A DNA stretch of 43,813 nucleotides from Acinetobacter baumannii (GTDB lineage Bacteria; Pseudomonadota; Gammaproteobacteria; Pseudomonadales; Moraxellaceae). The stretch is taken from NCBI RefSeq assembly GCF_016508585.1, contig NZ_JADVOP010000033.1, forward strand, positions 1 to 43,813. The letters are read 5' to 3'. Below the pieces are notes generated by a model. The model was not told the origin of the DNA. It saw only the letters and a program-made list of their open reading frames with translations, and did not search any database. The number at the start of each line of letters is the position of its first letter. The stretch's first letter is position 1. Shown in pieces: positions 1 through 8,947 of this stretch. The translations under genes and the position numbers were made by a program.

Positions 1-7
1 ACAGTTT

Positions 8-122
8 GCTGGCGACAATAGCAAGAGTGAACCACCTGATCCCTTCCCGAACTCAGAAGTGAAACCTCTTAGCGCTGATGGTAGTGTGGGGTTACCCATG
101 TGAGAGTAAGTCATCGCCAGCT
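8..122 (+). rRNA. rrf: 5S ribosomal RNA
   Basis: Complete 5S rRNA of about 115 nt. The closing stem pairs GCTGGCGA at the 5' end with TCGCCAGC at the 3' end, and the internal block CCTGATCCCTTCCCGAACTC is the conserved 5S loop region. It is the last gene of an rRNA operon whose 16S and 23S genes lie to the left of the window. A strong terminator follows directly. The ends are inferred from the terminal helix. Confidence 0.95.
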
Positions 123-133
123 TTTAAATATAA

Positions 134-170
134 AACACCCCGATCTCTACAGAGAGCGGGGTGTTTTTTT
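134..170 (+). terminator. Rho-independent terminator of the rRNA operon
   Basis: ACACCCCG pairs perfectly with CGGGGTGT, with an inner CTCT/AGAG stem around ACAG, and seven T follow. It lies 12 nt after the 5S rRNA and separates the rRNA operon from vgrG. Confidence 0.9.
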
Positions 171-322
171 ATGTCTTTAAAAAAAGCTTTTAGCATCTCT
201 TATGCTTTGATATTAATAGAAAATTTTAAAATTGCCTTGTACAGAGGCATAAAATGCAAAGTATTAAAATTTAAAAATATTTATTATTGCTAATGATTAT
301 TATTAATAATACTAAACTTAAT

Positions 323-3052
323 ATGCCAAATATAAATCATGCTTTAGAAAGACTGGGATTGAATGTACAGCATCGTACAATTACAGCTAAATTTTCAAAT
401 GATGAATTGAATCATCAATTATTTTTAAATCATTTTAGTGTCAATCATGAAATTAATGAAGGGCTTAAAGCTGAATTAATCTGTGTTGCCACAAATGATT
501 TGATTCCATTGAAAAATTTAATTGGCTGTCAGGTTGCAGTGGATGTTCGTACAGATAAAAATCAATTATTCAGAACCACTGGTATCGTCACTGGCGCCGA
601 ATTAGGACAGTCGGATGGAGCTTTAGCACTCTATAAATTGACAGTGGAAGATGCGACATCATTATGGCGGTATAAGCAGAATAATCGAATTTTTATGAAT
701 AAATCTATGATTGATATCATAAAAATTATATTACAAGAATGGCAGCAGAGATCACCACTCTTTGCCAAAAGTTTGACTCTAGACCTGAGTGCGCTTAAAG
801 GCACATATGATATACGCCCATTTACCATGCAGATTGATGAAACTGAGTACAGTCTGATCACCAGATTGCTTCGGTCAGAAGGGGTAAATTGGTGTATAGA
901 TGAGTCGAGTTTAGTTGTCGCACATCACAATGAACCCATACAGGCACAAAAGTTAAGATTGATTGATGACAGCAGTCAGCTTACTCGGCTAGATCGACAA
1001 GAAATTCGTTATCATCGAAGCAGTGGCGTTGAATCTGCTGATACGATTACAAGTTTTATTGCAAAAAGAAAACTTCAACCGACAGCTGTACATATTCAGC
1101 GTTGGCAAGCTGACTATTTAGAACAAACCGATTGGCCAGGTTCTGCACTTTCAAACCACCGCCATAGTGCATATTATGATAACTACAACTTAAATTTAGA
1201 ACAATCTTGGCATCTCACACCCGCATGGATTAGTGACTTAAATGGAGAAGATGGTGCAACAAGGTCGAGTAATGCCCAATTAGAAAAGCTGAATTTAAAT
1301 TTAACCCGATATCATGATCTGCAAGCCAAACAATTTATTGCCCAAGGTACTGTTCGTGATGCACAGGTTGCATATTGGTTTGAATTTAATGGGCATTTTG
1401 AAATAGAGCAACACAATACAAGTGATAGGCAATTTTTAATATTAAAAAAGAAAAGCTTCCATCTTAATAACTTGCCTAAGAATTTTGATGAAGAAATCCA
1501 TCGACTACTTAAAATTAATCAATGGGATATTGATGCAGGAGAAGAAAAACAAGGCTGCCAACTGACTTTGGTTCGTCGTCATATACCTGTTGTTCCTGAA
1601 TACAATCCAAGATTGCACAAGCCAGTTGCCTTTCCGATACATGCGCGTGTTGTTGGACCACAAGGCGAAACGATCTATGTCAATGAGTGGGGACAGATTA
1701 AGCTTTGTTTTTTATTTTCAAGAGTTGAAGATAACCACCATGATGGTGGTGCAGGTTCAAATAATAATGATACAGATTCCGCATGGGTGGATGTACTGAC
1801 GCCTTGGGCAGGTGAGGGTTTTGGTTCACGTTTTTTACCGCGTATTGGCGAATTGGTTGTGGTTTATTTTTTCAATGGTGATGTAGATCGTCCATTTGTG
1901 ATGGGACGAATCCATGAAGCAGAAAGAAGTCCGACTAAATTTGATATCAAAGGGACTTTACCTGATACACGTCGTTTAAGTGGTATTCGAAGTAATGAAA
2001 TAGATGCAACAGGATTTAATCAACTACGTTTTGACGACACCCAAGGTCAGTTGAGTGCTCAATTGCAAAGTAGTTATTCTGCGAGTCAAGTGAATCTCGG
2101 TCAATTGAGCCACCCAAAAGAGGCAGAAACAAGTCAAGATCGCGGTGTTGGTTTTGAAATCCGTACAGATGATTATGGGGCTGTACGTGGTGGGAGTGGA
2201 TTACTACTCACCAGCTATAAACAAGCTGCTGCTTCAGGTGATCATATGGAAGCAGAAGAGGCTAAAAAACAACTGAGTACCAATCAGGCTCATCGTAAAT
2301 CATTGAATGATGTTGCAAAACAACATGAAACAGATGTGATTGAGTCTGTAGAACAGTTAAAAGCTTTTGCGGAGAGTATTCAACAAGATATTGCAAAATT
2401 TAATCAGGCAGCATTGTTACTTTCATCTCCTCAAGGAATTGGTTTAAGTACTGCTGCAGATATCCATTTGTCTGCTGATGCCGATATCAATCAAGTCGCA
2501 AGTGGAAGTGTCAATATCAGTACACAAAAGAACTTTATTAGCCATGCGATTGAAAAAGTAAGTTTATTTGCGGTGAAGCAAGGCATTCGTTTGATTGCCG
2601 CATTTGGGAAAGTAGACATACAGGCACAAACAGGTGCAATGGATCTGGTTGCAGACAAAACATTAAAACTGATCAGTAAGAAAAAAACGATTGAAATCAG
2701 TGCTGCTGAAGAAATTGTGCTTAATGTTAAAGGCAATTATTTTAAAATTACTGCCGAGGGAATTGAGCAAGGGACCAAAGGAGAGTCAAAAGTATTTACC
2801 TCAAAACACTCAATACTGGGTCCAAAGTCAATTGATTTCACTCTCCCGCAAGACCCTTTCAGTGAAATGTATGTGTTAAAAGATCCGCAAGGCAATCCTG
2901 TTGCAGGCTTTGCATATAAAATTGTCATAGGTGATGGCAAAGTCTTTAGAGGCGTAAGCAATGAAAAAGGTGAAACCATCCGTTTAAGCTCTGGTTATGA
3001 TGTATCACAACTTGAGGTTTTTGATGATGATGGTGAAGAAGAAAAGAAATGA
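323..3052 (+). CDS. vgrG: Type VI secretion VgrG spike protein with C-terminal transthyretin-like domain
   Basis: VgrG forms the trimeric tip of the type VI secretion needle and carries effectors into target cells. The N-terminal gp27-like half (about residues 1-400) is followed by the gp5 OB fold, with VVGPQGETIYVNEWGQIK and WVDVLTPWAGEGFGSRFLPRIG, near residues 455-560. A DUF2345 beta-helix comes next (SSPQGIGLSTAADIHLSADA region). The last 61 residues (849-909), from MYVLKDPQGNPVAG to a Gly/Glu/Lys-rich tail, look like the transthyretin-like cargo adaptor found at the end of VgrGs that carry Tle lipases. The frame is also open from TTG 287 and ATG 293. ATG 323 is preferred because MPNINHALERLGL aligns with the usual Acinetobacter VgrG N-terminus, as recalled; none of the three has a good ribosome binding site. 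The stop is 53 bp before the effector gene. No PAAR, Hcp or sheath genes are in the window, so this is an orphan vgrG cluster. Confidence 0.93.
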   Translation: MPNINHALERLGLNVQHRTITAKFSNDELNHQLFLNHFSVNHEINEGLKAELICVATNDLIPLKNLIGCQVAVDVRTDKNQLFRTTGIVTGAELGQSDGALALYKLTVEDATSLWRYKQNNRIFMNKSMIDIIKIILQEWQQRSPLFAKSLTLDLSALKGTYDIRPFTMQIDETEYSLITRLLRSEGVNWCIDESSLVVAHHNEPIQAQKLRLIDDSSQLTRLDRQEIRYHRSSGVESADTITSFIAKRKLQPTAVHIQRWQADYLEQTDWPGSALSNHRHSAYYDNYNLNLEQSWHLTPAWISDLNGEDGATRSSNAQLEKLNLNLTRYHDLQAKQFIAQGTVRDAQVAYWFEFNGHFEIEQHNTSDRQFLILKKKSFHLNNLPKNFDEEIHRLLKINQWDIDAGEEKQGCQLTLVRRHIPVVPEYNPRLHKPVAFPIHARVVGPQGETIYVNEWGQIKLCFLFSRVEDNHHDGGAGSNNNDTDSAWVDVLTPWAGEGFGSRFLPRIGELVVVYFFNGDVDRPFVMGRIHEAERSPTKFDIKGTLPDTRRLSGIRSNEIDATGFNQLRFDDTQGQLSAQLQSSYSASQVNLGQLSHPKEAETSQDRGVGFEIRTDDYGAVRGGSGLLLTSYKQAAASGDHMEAEEAKKQLSTNQAHRKSLNDVAKQHETDVIESVEQLKAFAESIQQDIAKFNQAALLLSSPQGIGLSTAADIHLSADADINQVASGSVNISTQKNFISHAIEKVSLFAVKQGIRLIAAFGKVDIQAQTGAMDLVADKTLKLISKKKTIEISAAEEIVLNVKGNYFKITAEGIEQGTKGESKVFTSKHSILGPKSIDFTLPQDPFSEMYVLKDPQGNPVAGFAYKIVIGDGKVFRGVSNEKGETIRLSSGYDVSQLEVFDDDGEEEKK

Positions 3053-3105
3053 CTAAAAATACAAGCAAACAATAAACAAGCAAAGGATAAAAGAGGAATC
3101 AAATC

Positions 3106-4494
3106 ATGGGACTTCCAAGCAAAAAAGTATCCGATTTAGGTGATGGTGCCGGAAAAAATAAGCCAATCCCCTTAAAGACAGCGCAAACCAACAAGATTGC
3201 AAACTCTTCGGTGACTGTTGTGGTCAAGCCTTTAGTCGTCAATGTGTTTTTTGATGGTACTAAAAACAATATGTATAATATTGATAATAAAGCTAAATAT
3301 GAAAAACAAATCGCAAAAGACAAAGATGCTTATGAAAGCTATACCAATGCTTACTCCAATATCGCGCATTTATTTAGTCAACGTTATGGTGAAAGTAAAG
3401 ACAATATTTGGATCTATATCCAAGGTATGGGCTCGACCAAAGATGAAGCAGACAGTAAAGCAGGTTTTGCTTATGGTAGTGGCGATACTGGGGTAAAAAC
3501 CCGTGCAGAATCGGCTTTTGTGGAAATTCAAAAAGAATATAATAAACAGAACACAGGTCATAAACCAGCCAACATCGTGATCAATGTCTTTGGTTTTAGC
3601 CGGGGTGCGGCAACGGCACGGCATTTTGTGCATTTGGCAAAGTCCAAGCCTAAACTGTTTAAAGGCTGGAGATTTTCTCCAAAACAAGTGCGCTTTCGTT
3701 TTGTCGGGATTTTCGATACGGTATCGTCATTTCAAACCATTGACGGTACATCGATGGCGAAGGCTGCATTGTTTGGTTTAGGGGGAGTAATTCATAGTGC
3801 AGCAAAACCCGACTTTGATAATGATGTTAAAGAGCTGAGTTTAAATTTTAAAGACTTTGATGCGGATGATAAAAAAATTAGCAAAGTGTTCCATATTGCC
3901 GCGGGGGATGAATATCGCGAGTATTTCTCACTGACCAATATTATGGCTGCGCGGCGGGAAAAATACGGATATGAAGTAGTGATGGATGGGGCACATTCTG
4001 ATATTGGCGGTAGTTATCCGAGTGGAATAAGTGATAGCTACCATATAACAACAGATGCATTAAAAAGTTGGTTTATTGACAAAGGCTTTTATACAGCACA
4101 ACAAATAAAGCATATTCAGAAGCAAGAATATGTGGCATCACGACAGAATATTCCCAATGATTACCATAAAATTGCGTTAAAAACCATGCGTCTAATGACC
4201 CAAAAATATGGGCAGATTCAATTTAAAAAAGATATAGCAACATATGAAAATGAAAACTTAAAAGGGATTGTGAAGAATTTAATTAACAGTCATCCTGCGT
4301 CTGTGATCAATAATGTGGTATGGGGTAGTGTTTTGGATCTACGATTAAAAGACCAAGGACAGATCCGAAACTTACGCAATCAATACCTACATTGGTCCGC
4401 TAAAAAAACCTATGAGGGTGGGATGACCGAGGATTTAGGCTATAGTATACGTTTAAAAAATGGACTGCCGTATCGGAAAATCCATAATGGTTAA
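3106..4494 (+). CDS. Type VI secretion lipase effector, DUF2235 (Tle1-like)
   Basis: Predicted alpha/beta-hydrolase phospholipase effector delivered by the adjacent VgrG. The nucleophile elbow G163-F-S165-R-G167 followed by AATARHF is the DUF2235 signature. FFDGTKNN near residue 48 matches the early DGT strand of the family. FD204TV and GAH297SDIGGSYPSG provide the likely Asp and His of a Ser-Asp-His triad. There is no signal peptide, which fits delivery by needle. At 462 aa it is shorter than many Tle1 proteins, because little follows the hydrolase domain. The start is preceded by AAAGAGGAAT. It sits between vgrG and a DUF2931 gene that starts inside its last codons. The Tle1 family hydrolyses membrane phospholipids; the substrate here is inferred from the family, not shown. 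Confidence 0.88.
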   Translation: MGLPSKKVSDLGDGAGKNKPIPLKTAQTNKIANSSVTVVVKPLVVNVFFDGTKNNMYNIDNKAKYEKQIAKDKDAYESYTNAYSNIAHLFSQRYGESKDNIWIYIQGMGSTKDEADSKAGFAYGSGDTGVKTRAESAFVEIQKEYNKQNTGHKPANIVINVFGFSRGAATARHFVHLAKSKPKLFKGWRFSPKQVRFRFVGIFDTVSSFQTIDGTSMAKAALFGLGGVIHSAAKPDFDNDVKELSLNFKDFDADDKKISKVFHIAAGDEYREYFSLTNIMAARREKYGYEVVMDGAHSDIGGSYPSGISDSYHITTDALKSWFIDKGFYTAQQIKHIQKQEYVASRQNIPNDYHKIALKTMRLMTQKYGQIQFKKDIATYENENLKGIVKNLINSHPASVINNVVWGSVLDLRLKDQGQIRNLRNQYLHWSAKKTYEGGMTEDLGYSIRLKNGLPYRKIHNG

Positions 4495-5845
4495 AACAAA
4501 AAAGTTTAATTTTTTATTCACTAGCCTATTTATTATCGCTTTACTGCTATTAGCGACTTATTTTTATCGAGTTTACATTATGAATAAACCACAAGAAATA
4601 GAATGGGATGTAAGAACTTCTTCGGCTGTGTTTGGCCGTTATAAAGACAGTAGCAAAGACATTTATGTCGATTCGCATGTTGTAAAATCACCTGTGGATG
4701 AAAATATGCGGACTGTGTTTTATTTGGCCGATGGGACATGGTTAAGAACACTGGATGGATCGAGTGGTCCGTGGGGACGTGGCGGGGTACCACTGGGCGG
4801 AAATTCCTTTAAACAGCCTTTACCGGAAGTGTTACATTTGACTTTTTTTGACAGTATTGACAACCAGTTTTATCAACTGATTCAACCTTTGCCTAAAGAT
4901 AAGATTCAACGTTTGTTTACTACGGTACATAAAGCTATGACGGATGAAGACGGTGAAGATCCGTCACCAAGTGTATATAGTGATTTTGATATTGGTTTCG
5001 CCCCCAAAGGCTGGATTATTTTATTTGCAGTAGGCACTCCAGGAATTCGAGAAGAAATTGGTTCATGGCAAGCCAAGAAAATCGAGGGTGATTATGCAAC
5101 AGTGGTAGGTTTAACACGTACCGATGATATGGAATATTTAAGAGCGAATGATATTCGAACACGTGATGTTAAAATTGCCTTTGAAGATTTTAAAGAACGC
5201 AATGTCGGGCTGTATCAACGCTGGATGGATGGCAGTTTTAAAGTTAGTGCAGACTGGTACAAAATGTTGCAGACTAAATATCCATGGAATCTTGAAGTCA
5301 CCGCACCAGATGGTGAATGGTCCGGCGAATATTATGCGGAATATGTCAATACGGAACGTTTTGCGATTCTTGAGAATCGAGTTGAGGCTGATAAAAGTCG
5401 CCTTAAAGCTGTTCCTGTTAAATTATGGACATGGGTGACTTATAAACCAACAGGGGTACGTTATTATATTGAAATACACATGTTCCCGATCCCCAAATGG
5501 TTGGCTGATGATTATATTCCCTATTATCAAGATCCCAATTTAAATGCATATTTTAAAAACTTTCAGGCATTGTATCCGCAACGCTCATTGGCGACCAATG
5601 ATCAGCCTGCATATCCTTATGATTTTGCCAATTTAAAAATTGAATTAGATGCGGACTTTAAAATCAAAGAGATTTACTTGCAAAAGGGCAAAGAAAAACG
5701 CGCATTGGAGGGTGCTTATGAATACTATTTGGCACCGACAGATGATAGGTATGGGAAGTATTATCCAGAACCAGGGCATGAGTATTTTTTAACACAGCCG
5801 AAACTTAAAGATTTAACTGATCCTGTTTTTGCGGATCGGGATTAA
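4487..5845 (+). CDS. DUF2931-family membrane-anchored protein, probable immunity protein to the lipase effector
   Basis: A 452-aa protein with one N-terminal hydrophobic segment (about residues 8-27, FLFTSLFIIALLLLATYF) and a large, probably periplasmic, remainder. GWIILFAVGTPGIREEIGSW, the Trp-rich WTWVTYKPTGVRYYIEIHMF and PIPKWLADD are typical of DUF2931 proteins. ATG 4487 is chosen. It overlaps the effector stop by 8 nt, which implies translational coupling, and places the membrane segment at the N-terminus; an upstream ATG at 4460 would lie deep inside the effector. The position after a Tle gene and the periplasmic topology fit an immunity protein that blocks a periplasm-acting phospholipase. 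That role is inference: Tle immunity proteins are often lipoproteins or anchored proteins of unrelated families. Confidence 0.75.
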   Translation: MVKTKKFNFLFTSLFIIALLLLATYFYRVYIMNKPQEIEWDVRTSSAVFGRYKDSSKDIYVDSHVVKSPVDENMRTVFYLADGTWLRTLDGSSGPWGRGGVPLGGNSFKQPLPEVLHLTFFDSIDNQFYQLIQPLPKDKIQRLFTTVHKAMTDEDGEDPSPSVYSDFDIGFAPKGWIILFAVGTPGIREEIGSWQAKKIEGDYATVVGLTRTDDMEYLRANDIRTRDVKIAFEDFKERNVGLYQRWMDGSFKVSADWYKMLQTKYPWNLEVTAPDGEWSGEYYAEYVNTERFAILENRVEADKSRLKAVPVKLWTWVTYKPTGVRYYIEIHMFPIPKWLADDYIPYYQDPNLNAYFKNFQALYPQRSLATNDQPAYPYDFANLKIELDADFKIKEIYLQKGKEKRALEGAYEYYLAPTDDRYGKYYPEPGHEYFLTQPKLKDLTDPVFADRD

Positions 5846-5915
5846 AAATACGAGGTTTGAAAAGATAAAGTACTGAATATAAAAAAAGCAAATCATAGAT
5901 AGTTTTTAAGTGCAG

Positions 5916-5946
5916 ACCCTCAACTTGACAGTTGCGGGTGTTTTTT
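5916..5946 (+). terminator. Terminator of the vgrG-effector-immunity operon
   Basis: ACCCTCAACT pairs with AGTTGCGGGT (one mismatch in ten) around the loop TGAC, then six T. It lies 70 nt after the DUF2931 stop and ends the module. Confidence 0.85.
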
Positions 5947-6027
5947 GCGTCAAGTTTTGGCGCTTTCCTCAGTTCCTTGGCAATTATTCAAATTTACTTG
6001 AGTTATTCTAAGCGTTTTTGAGGACTT

Positions 6028-6663
6028 ATGATGGAAACAAAACAATTTAATAAGATAAGTATTGTACTCAATTTTATTTTACTAATTCTCACTTGTATGG
6101 CATTGATATATACGTTGAAACAAACACGCATTGCTCAAGAACAAGCAAATATTGCAAAAGATCAAACTAAAATTATGGTACAGCAAACAGATATTGCGAA
6201 ATATAGTTTAAATGCTGCTCAAAAAAGTTACGAATTGGCTGAGAAAGTTTATAGGGATTCGTTAAATAAAGACTTTTATGATAATAGTTTTGCAGTTGTG
6301 GTAGATCAGGAGATGCAACAAGGTCTTTTTACATCAGTGTATAATGGTAAAACCATTAACGTTAAATTTGAGAATAAATCTAGTCGTCCACAATCATATT
6401 TAGTTACTGTGGAGGCGCAAGGAATTATGGTTTCACATCCACACTCAAATTACATGTATCCGATTATTCAATTAACTGAACATCCAGTAGCATTGGATAA
6501 AAGTGAAGTATATCAAGCTCAATTTGTAGCGTTTATACCTAAACATATCAAAAAAGATGCAACAATAGTGGTTAAAGCGAATGGAAAAATTATACGAAGT
6601 GCACAATATAAATATGCGAATGATTCTAATAGTTATGAGGTAATAAAATCATCCAGATATTAG
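6028..6663 (+). CDS. Small membrane protein with coiled coil, function unknown
   Basis: I do not recognise a family. The 211-aa product has one N-terminal transmembrane helix (about residues 11-31) and then a long Gln/Ala/Lys-rich heptad stretch (TRIAQEQANIAKDQTKIMVQ onwards, to about residue 75) that reads as a coiled coil. The C-terminal half is beta-rich with no catalytic motif visible. GAGGA at 6020-6024 is the ribosome binding site; ATG 6031 would give better spacing than ATG 6028. It lies after the terminator of the type VI module, so it is probably transcribed separately. It could be an accessory gene of that module, but nothing in the sequence shows it. Confidence 0.7.
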   Translation: MMETKQFNKISIVLNFILLILTCMALIYTLKQTRIAQEQANIAKDQTKIMVQQTDIAKYSLNAAQKSYELAEKVYRDSLNKDFYDNSFAVVVDQEMQQGLFTSVYNGKTINVKFENKSSRPQSYLVTVEAQGIMVSHPHSNYMYPIIQLTEHPVALDKSEVYQAQFVAFIPKHIKKDATIVVKANGKIIRSAQYKYANDSNSYEVIKSSRY

Positions 6664-6814
6664 ATCGAAATTGAGGGGAGTGGTATAAAGAATATACTTA
6701 ACAGGTAAAATTTTAAGTTCGACTTTTATATGAATGATAATTTGTGGTTGATGAGTAAGCACGAATTGATAAATAAAGCTAAATCATGATTTGAAATATT
6801 ATGTTGATAGCAAA

Positions 6815-6943
6815 AGAAAACCCCATCATCCTGATGGGGTTTTCTTCGTATTGGTTGGTTAGATCTGACTCCTGTCTAATCTCACGTTCCTGATGCTCAG
6901 ACAATTTGTTATTGTTGTTTTGTCTGGGAAACTTCCTGTTCCC
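6815..6943 (-). ncRNA. Candidate small RNA (reverse strand)
   Basis: In a 454-bp gene-free gap, the minus strand offers a -10-like TATACT (6948-6953), a 5' hairpin (GGGAA 6926-6930 with TTCCC 6939-6943), a second stem (CAGACAA 6898-6904 with TTGTCTG 6920-6926), a weaker TCTGA/TCAGA stem (6864-6868 / 6897-6901) and the 12-bp terminator at 6817-6843. The -35 region is poor. No reading frame of note runs through it. The transcript would be about 125-130 nt. No known RNA family was recognised. Confidence 0.4.
6817..6843 (-). terminator. Perfect 12-bp terminator hairpin, probably bidirectional
   Basis: AAAACCCCATCA pairs with TGATGGGGTTTT around TCC. Reading the minus strand the T-rich tail is TTTTCTTTTG, better than the plus-strand tail TTTTCTTCG. 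It may therefore end a minus-strand small RNA as well as the plus-strand gene stopping at 6663. Confidence 0.75.
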
Positions 6944-7117
6944 TATGAGTATAGAATAGGTGAATTTTGATGAGTCGTATATTCGCTAATTTCGGCAGGT
7001 GCTGTAGGCAAATGCTTACATTGATCTGTTCAGAACATTGCTGTTAACAATATAAAATAGTACAACACAGTCTTTTCTTTACAATAAATAAAACACCTAA
7101 GTGTTGAGGAACAAGAA

Positions 7118-8281
7118 ATGGAAGGATTACGACAGAAATTTTTTTATTTACCTCTACTCATCAGCTGTACATTGCTCAGTGCATGCAATGCTCAAAGCAA
7201 TTCATCATCCGAAGTAAAACAAGCCACAGAAAATAAAACGGCATTGATTCATCAAAGCTACCGTGTTGAAAAAGTCGCTCATTTTGATGAACCTTGGGCA
7301 ATGGCTGAGTTGGCAGATGGACGATTATTGATTACAGAGAAAAGAGGGAAATTAAAGCTCTATAATCCTTCTTCCTCGCAAAGCATTGATATTTTAGGTG
7401 TTCCGCCAGTAGCCTATGGGGGGCAAGGTGGCTTAGGTGATATTGCCTTGCATCCTGACTATAAAAATAATCATCAAATCTATTTGAGTTATGCTGAAAA
7501 AGGCAATGGTGGTTATGGTGCAGTGGTGGTTCGTGGTGAATTAAACCTGCAAGAAAAAAATCCTCAAATCCGCAATATAAAAAGAATATGGGAGCAGGTT
7601 CCAAAGGTTTCAGGACAAGGACATTATGCGCATCGCATGTTGTTTGGGAAAGACGGAAAACTTTGGATCAGCTCAGGAGAACGTCAGAAATTTGATCCTG
7701 CACAAGATATGAATTCAAATTTGGGTAAAGTCATCAGACTGAATGATGATGGTACTGTTGTTGTAGATAATCCATTCACCCAACAAGGAGAAATCGCAAA
7801 ACAAGTCTGGTCTTTGGGGCATCGTAATCCCTTAGGTATCGCTTTTGATCATAAAGATCAACTCTGGGTTGTTGAAATGGGCCCTAAAGGAGGTGATGAA
7901 TTAAATCTGATTCATAAAGGTGAGAACTATGGTTATCCCATTGTTTCCAATGGTAATCATTATTCAGGAAAAGAGATTCCTGATCATGTCACCCGTCCTG
8001 AATTCAAAGCACCTGAGATCAGTTGGACACCTGTAATTTCTCCATCAAGTTTGATGTTTTATCAAAAACAATTGTTCCCTCAATGGACGAATAAGGCGCT
8101 CATTGGTGGATTGTCTTCAGAAGCAGTTATTGTGGTCGATACTGAGTCAAAGCCAGTTAGTGAGGTACAGCGTTTGAACTTGAAACAGCGGATTCGAGCT
8201 ATTTATCCAGCCCATGATGGTTCGATTTGGGTATTGGAAGATGGAAAAAACGCTGGACTATTAAGACTGTTACCGAAATAA
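7118..8281 (+). CDS. PQQ-dependent aldose sugar dehydrogenase, lipoprotein (YliI/Asd-like)
   Basis: Predicted periplasmic six-bladed beta-propeller that oxidises aldoses with PQQ. The N-terminus carries a lipoprotein signal with lipobox LLSAC (Cys23). Family landmarks are GQGGLGDIALHPDY near 107, HYAHRMLFGKDGKLWISSGER near 168, LGKVIRLNDDG, WSLGHRNPLGIAFD near 235, VEMGPKGGDELN and NYGYPIVSNGNHYSG. At 387 aa it is close to E. coli YliI and shorter than the soluble glucose dehydrogenase GdhB. AGGA at 7107-7110 supports ATG 7118. The usual HxGG triplet around the catalytic His reads HYAHR, so the active-site details should be checked. It stands alone, with no pqq genes nearby. Confidence 0.9.
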   Translation: MEGLRQKFFYLPLLISCTLLSACNAQSNSSSEVKQATENKTALIHQSYRVEKVAHFDEPWAMAELADGRLLITEKRGKLKLYNPSSSQSIDILGVPPVAYGGQGGLGDIALHPDYKNNHQIYLSYAEKGNGGYGAVVVRGELNLQEKNPQIRNIKRIWEQVPKVSGQGHYAHRMLFGKDGKLWISSGERQKFDPAQDMNSNLGKVIRLNDDGTVVVDNPFTQQGEIAKQVWSLGHRNPLGIAFDHKDQLWVVEMGPKGGDELNLIHKGENYGYPIVSNGNHYSGKEIPDHVTRPEFKAPEISWTPVISPSSLMFYQKQLFPQWTNKALIGGLSSEAVIVVDTESKPVSEVQRLNLKQRIRAIYPAHDGSIWVLEDGKNAGLLRLLPK

Positions 8282-8447
8282 AAAAACTGTTTAATTCAAT
8301 ATATTGTTATATCTTAAGCATCTGTGAGCGAGCGAACTCGTATGTTGAGAAGATATTAAAGTCCTTTAATCGATGTGGTTAATTGGTATAGCCCTATATA
8401 AATCATGTTATGCTTTCGATTTAAAATAATATAAATCGGGAACAAAA

Positions 8448-8843
8448 GTGCCAGCAACGACAATTGATGTTCGATATCAATATTCCATTGAGCAAGAAGT
8501 GGAATTAATTGGAGCTGTTCAAAAGGCTTTAGTCAGTGCATTTAAAATTCCTGATGATGATTGTGATATTTGTTTAATCGTACATGAACCGCATCGCTTC
8601 TTGTGTCCTCCGAATAAGCTTCATCCCGAAAAGTTTACTCGCATTACCATTGATTGCTTTGTTGGTCGCACGTTGGACACAAAAAGAAATTTATATCTTA
8701 AAATTGTAGACAACCTTTCTGTATTCGGAATTCCTAAAGATCATATTAAAATTATAGTAAGAGAGATCTCAACGGAAAATTGGGGAGTGCGTGGTGGTCA
8801 AGCAGCTTGTGATATTGATTTGGGATTTGATATTCAAATCTGA
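8448..8843 (+). CDS. Tautomerase-superfamily protein with catalytic Pro1
   Basis: A 131-aa protein starting at GTG 8448, where the codon after the start is CCA. Removal of fMet leaves the N-terminal proline that acts as general base in the 4-oxalocrotonate tautomerase/MIF superfamily. There are two beta-alpha-beta repeats (residues 1-60 and 61-128), as expected of the fused long members. Motifs such as ICLIVHEPHRFLCPPNK, FTRITIDCFVGRT and ENWGVRGGQAACD resemble the tautomerase_2 type. The GGGA at about 8438-8441 is a plausible ribosome binding site. The substrate is unknown. It is a single gene between two lipoprotein genes. Confidence 0.8.
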   Translation: MPATTIDVRYQYSIEQEVELIGAVQKALVSAFKIPDDDCDICLIVHEPHRFLCPPNKLHPEKFTRITIDCFVGRTLDTKRNLYLKIVDNLSVFGIPKDHIKIIVREISTENWGVRGGQAACDIDLGFDIQI

Positions 8844-8947
8844 TCCAAAATAAAATTTACTTGACTCCGTATTGTCATTGAACTGACTTAAAGGCGTCAT
8901 GCTGATTGGTTTAAATAAGGGACATTTAAATCAATAAAAAGACCTTT

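Noticed and set aside
1738..1755. Short palindromic CACCATGATGGTG inside vgrG
   Set aside because: It encodes conserved His/Asp/Gly residues (NHHDGGAGSN) of the VgrG OB region, so the symmetry is a by-product of coding.
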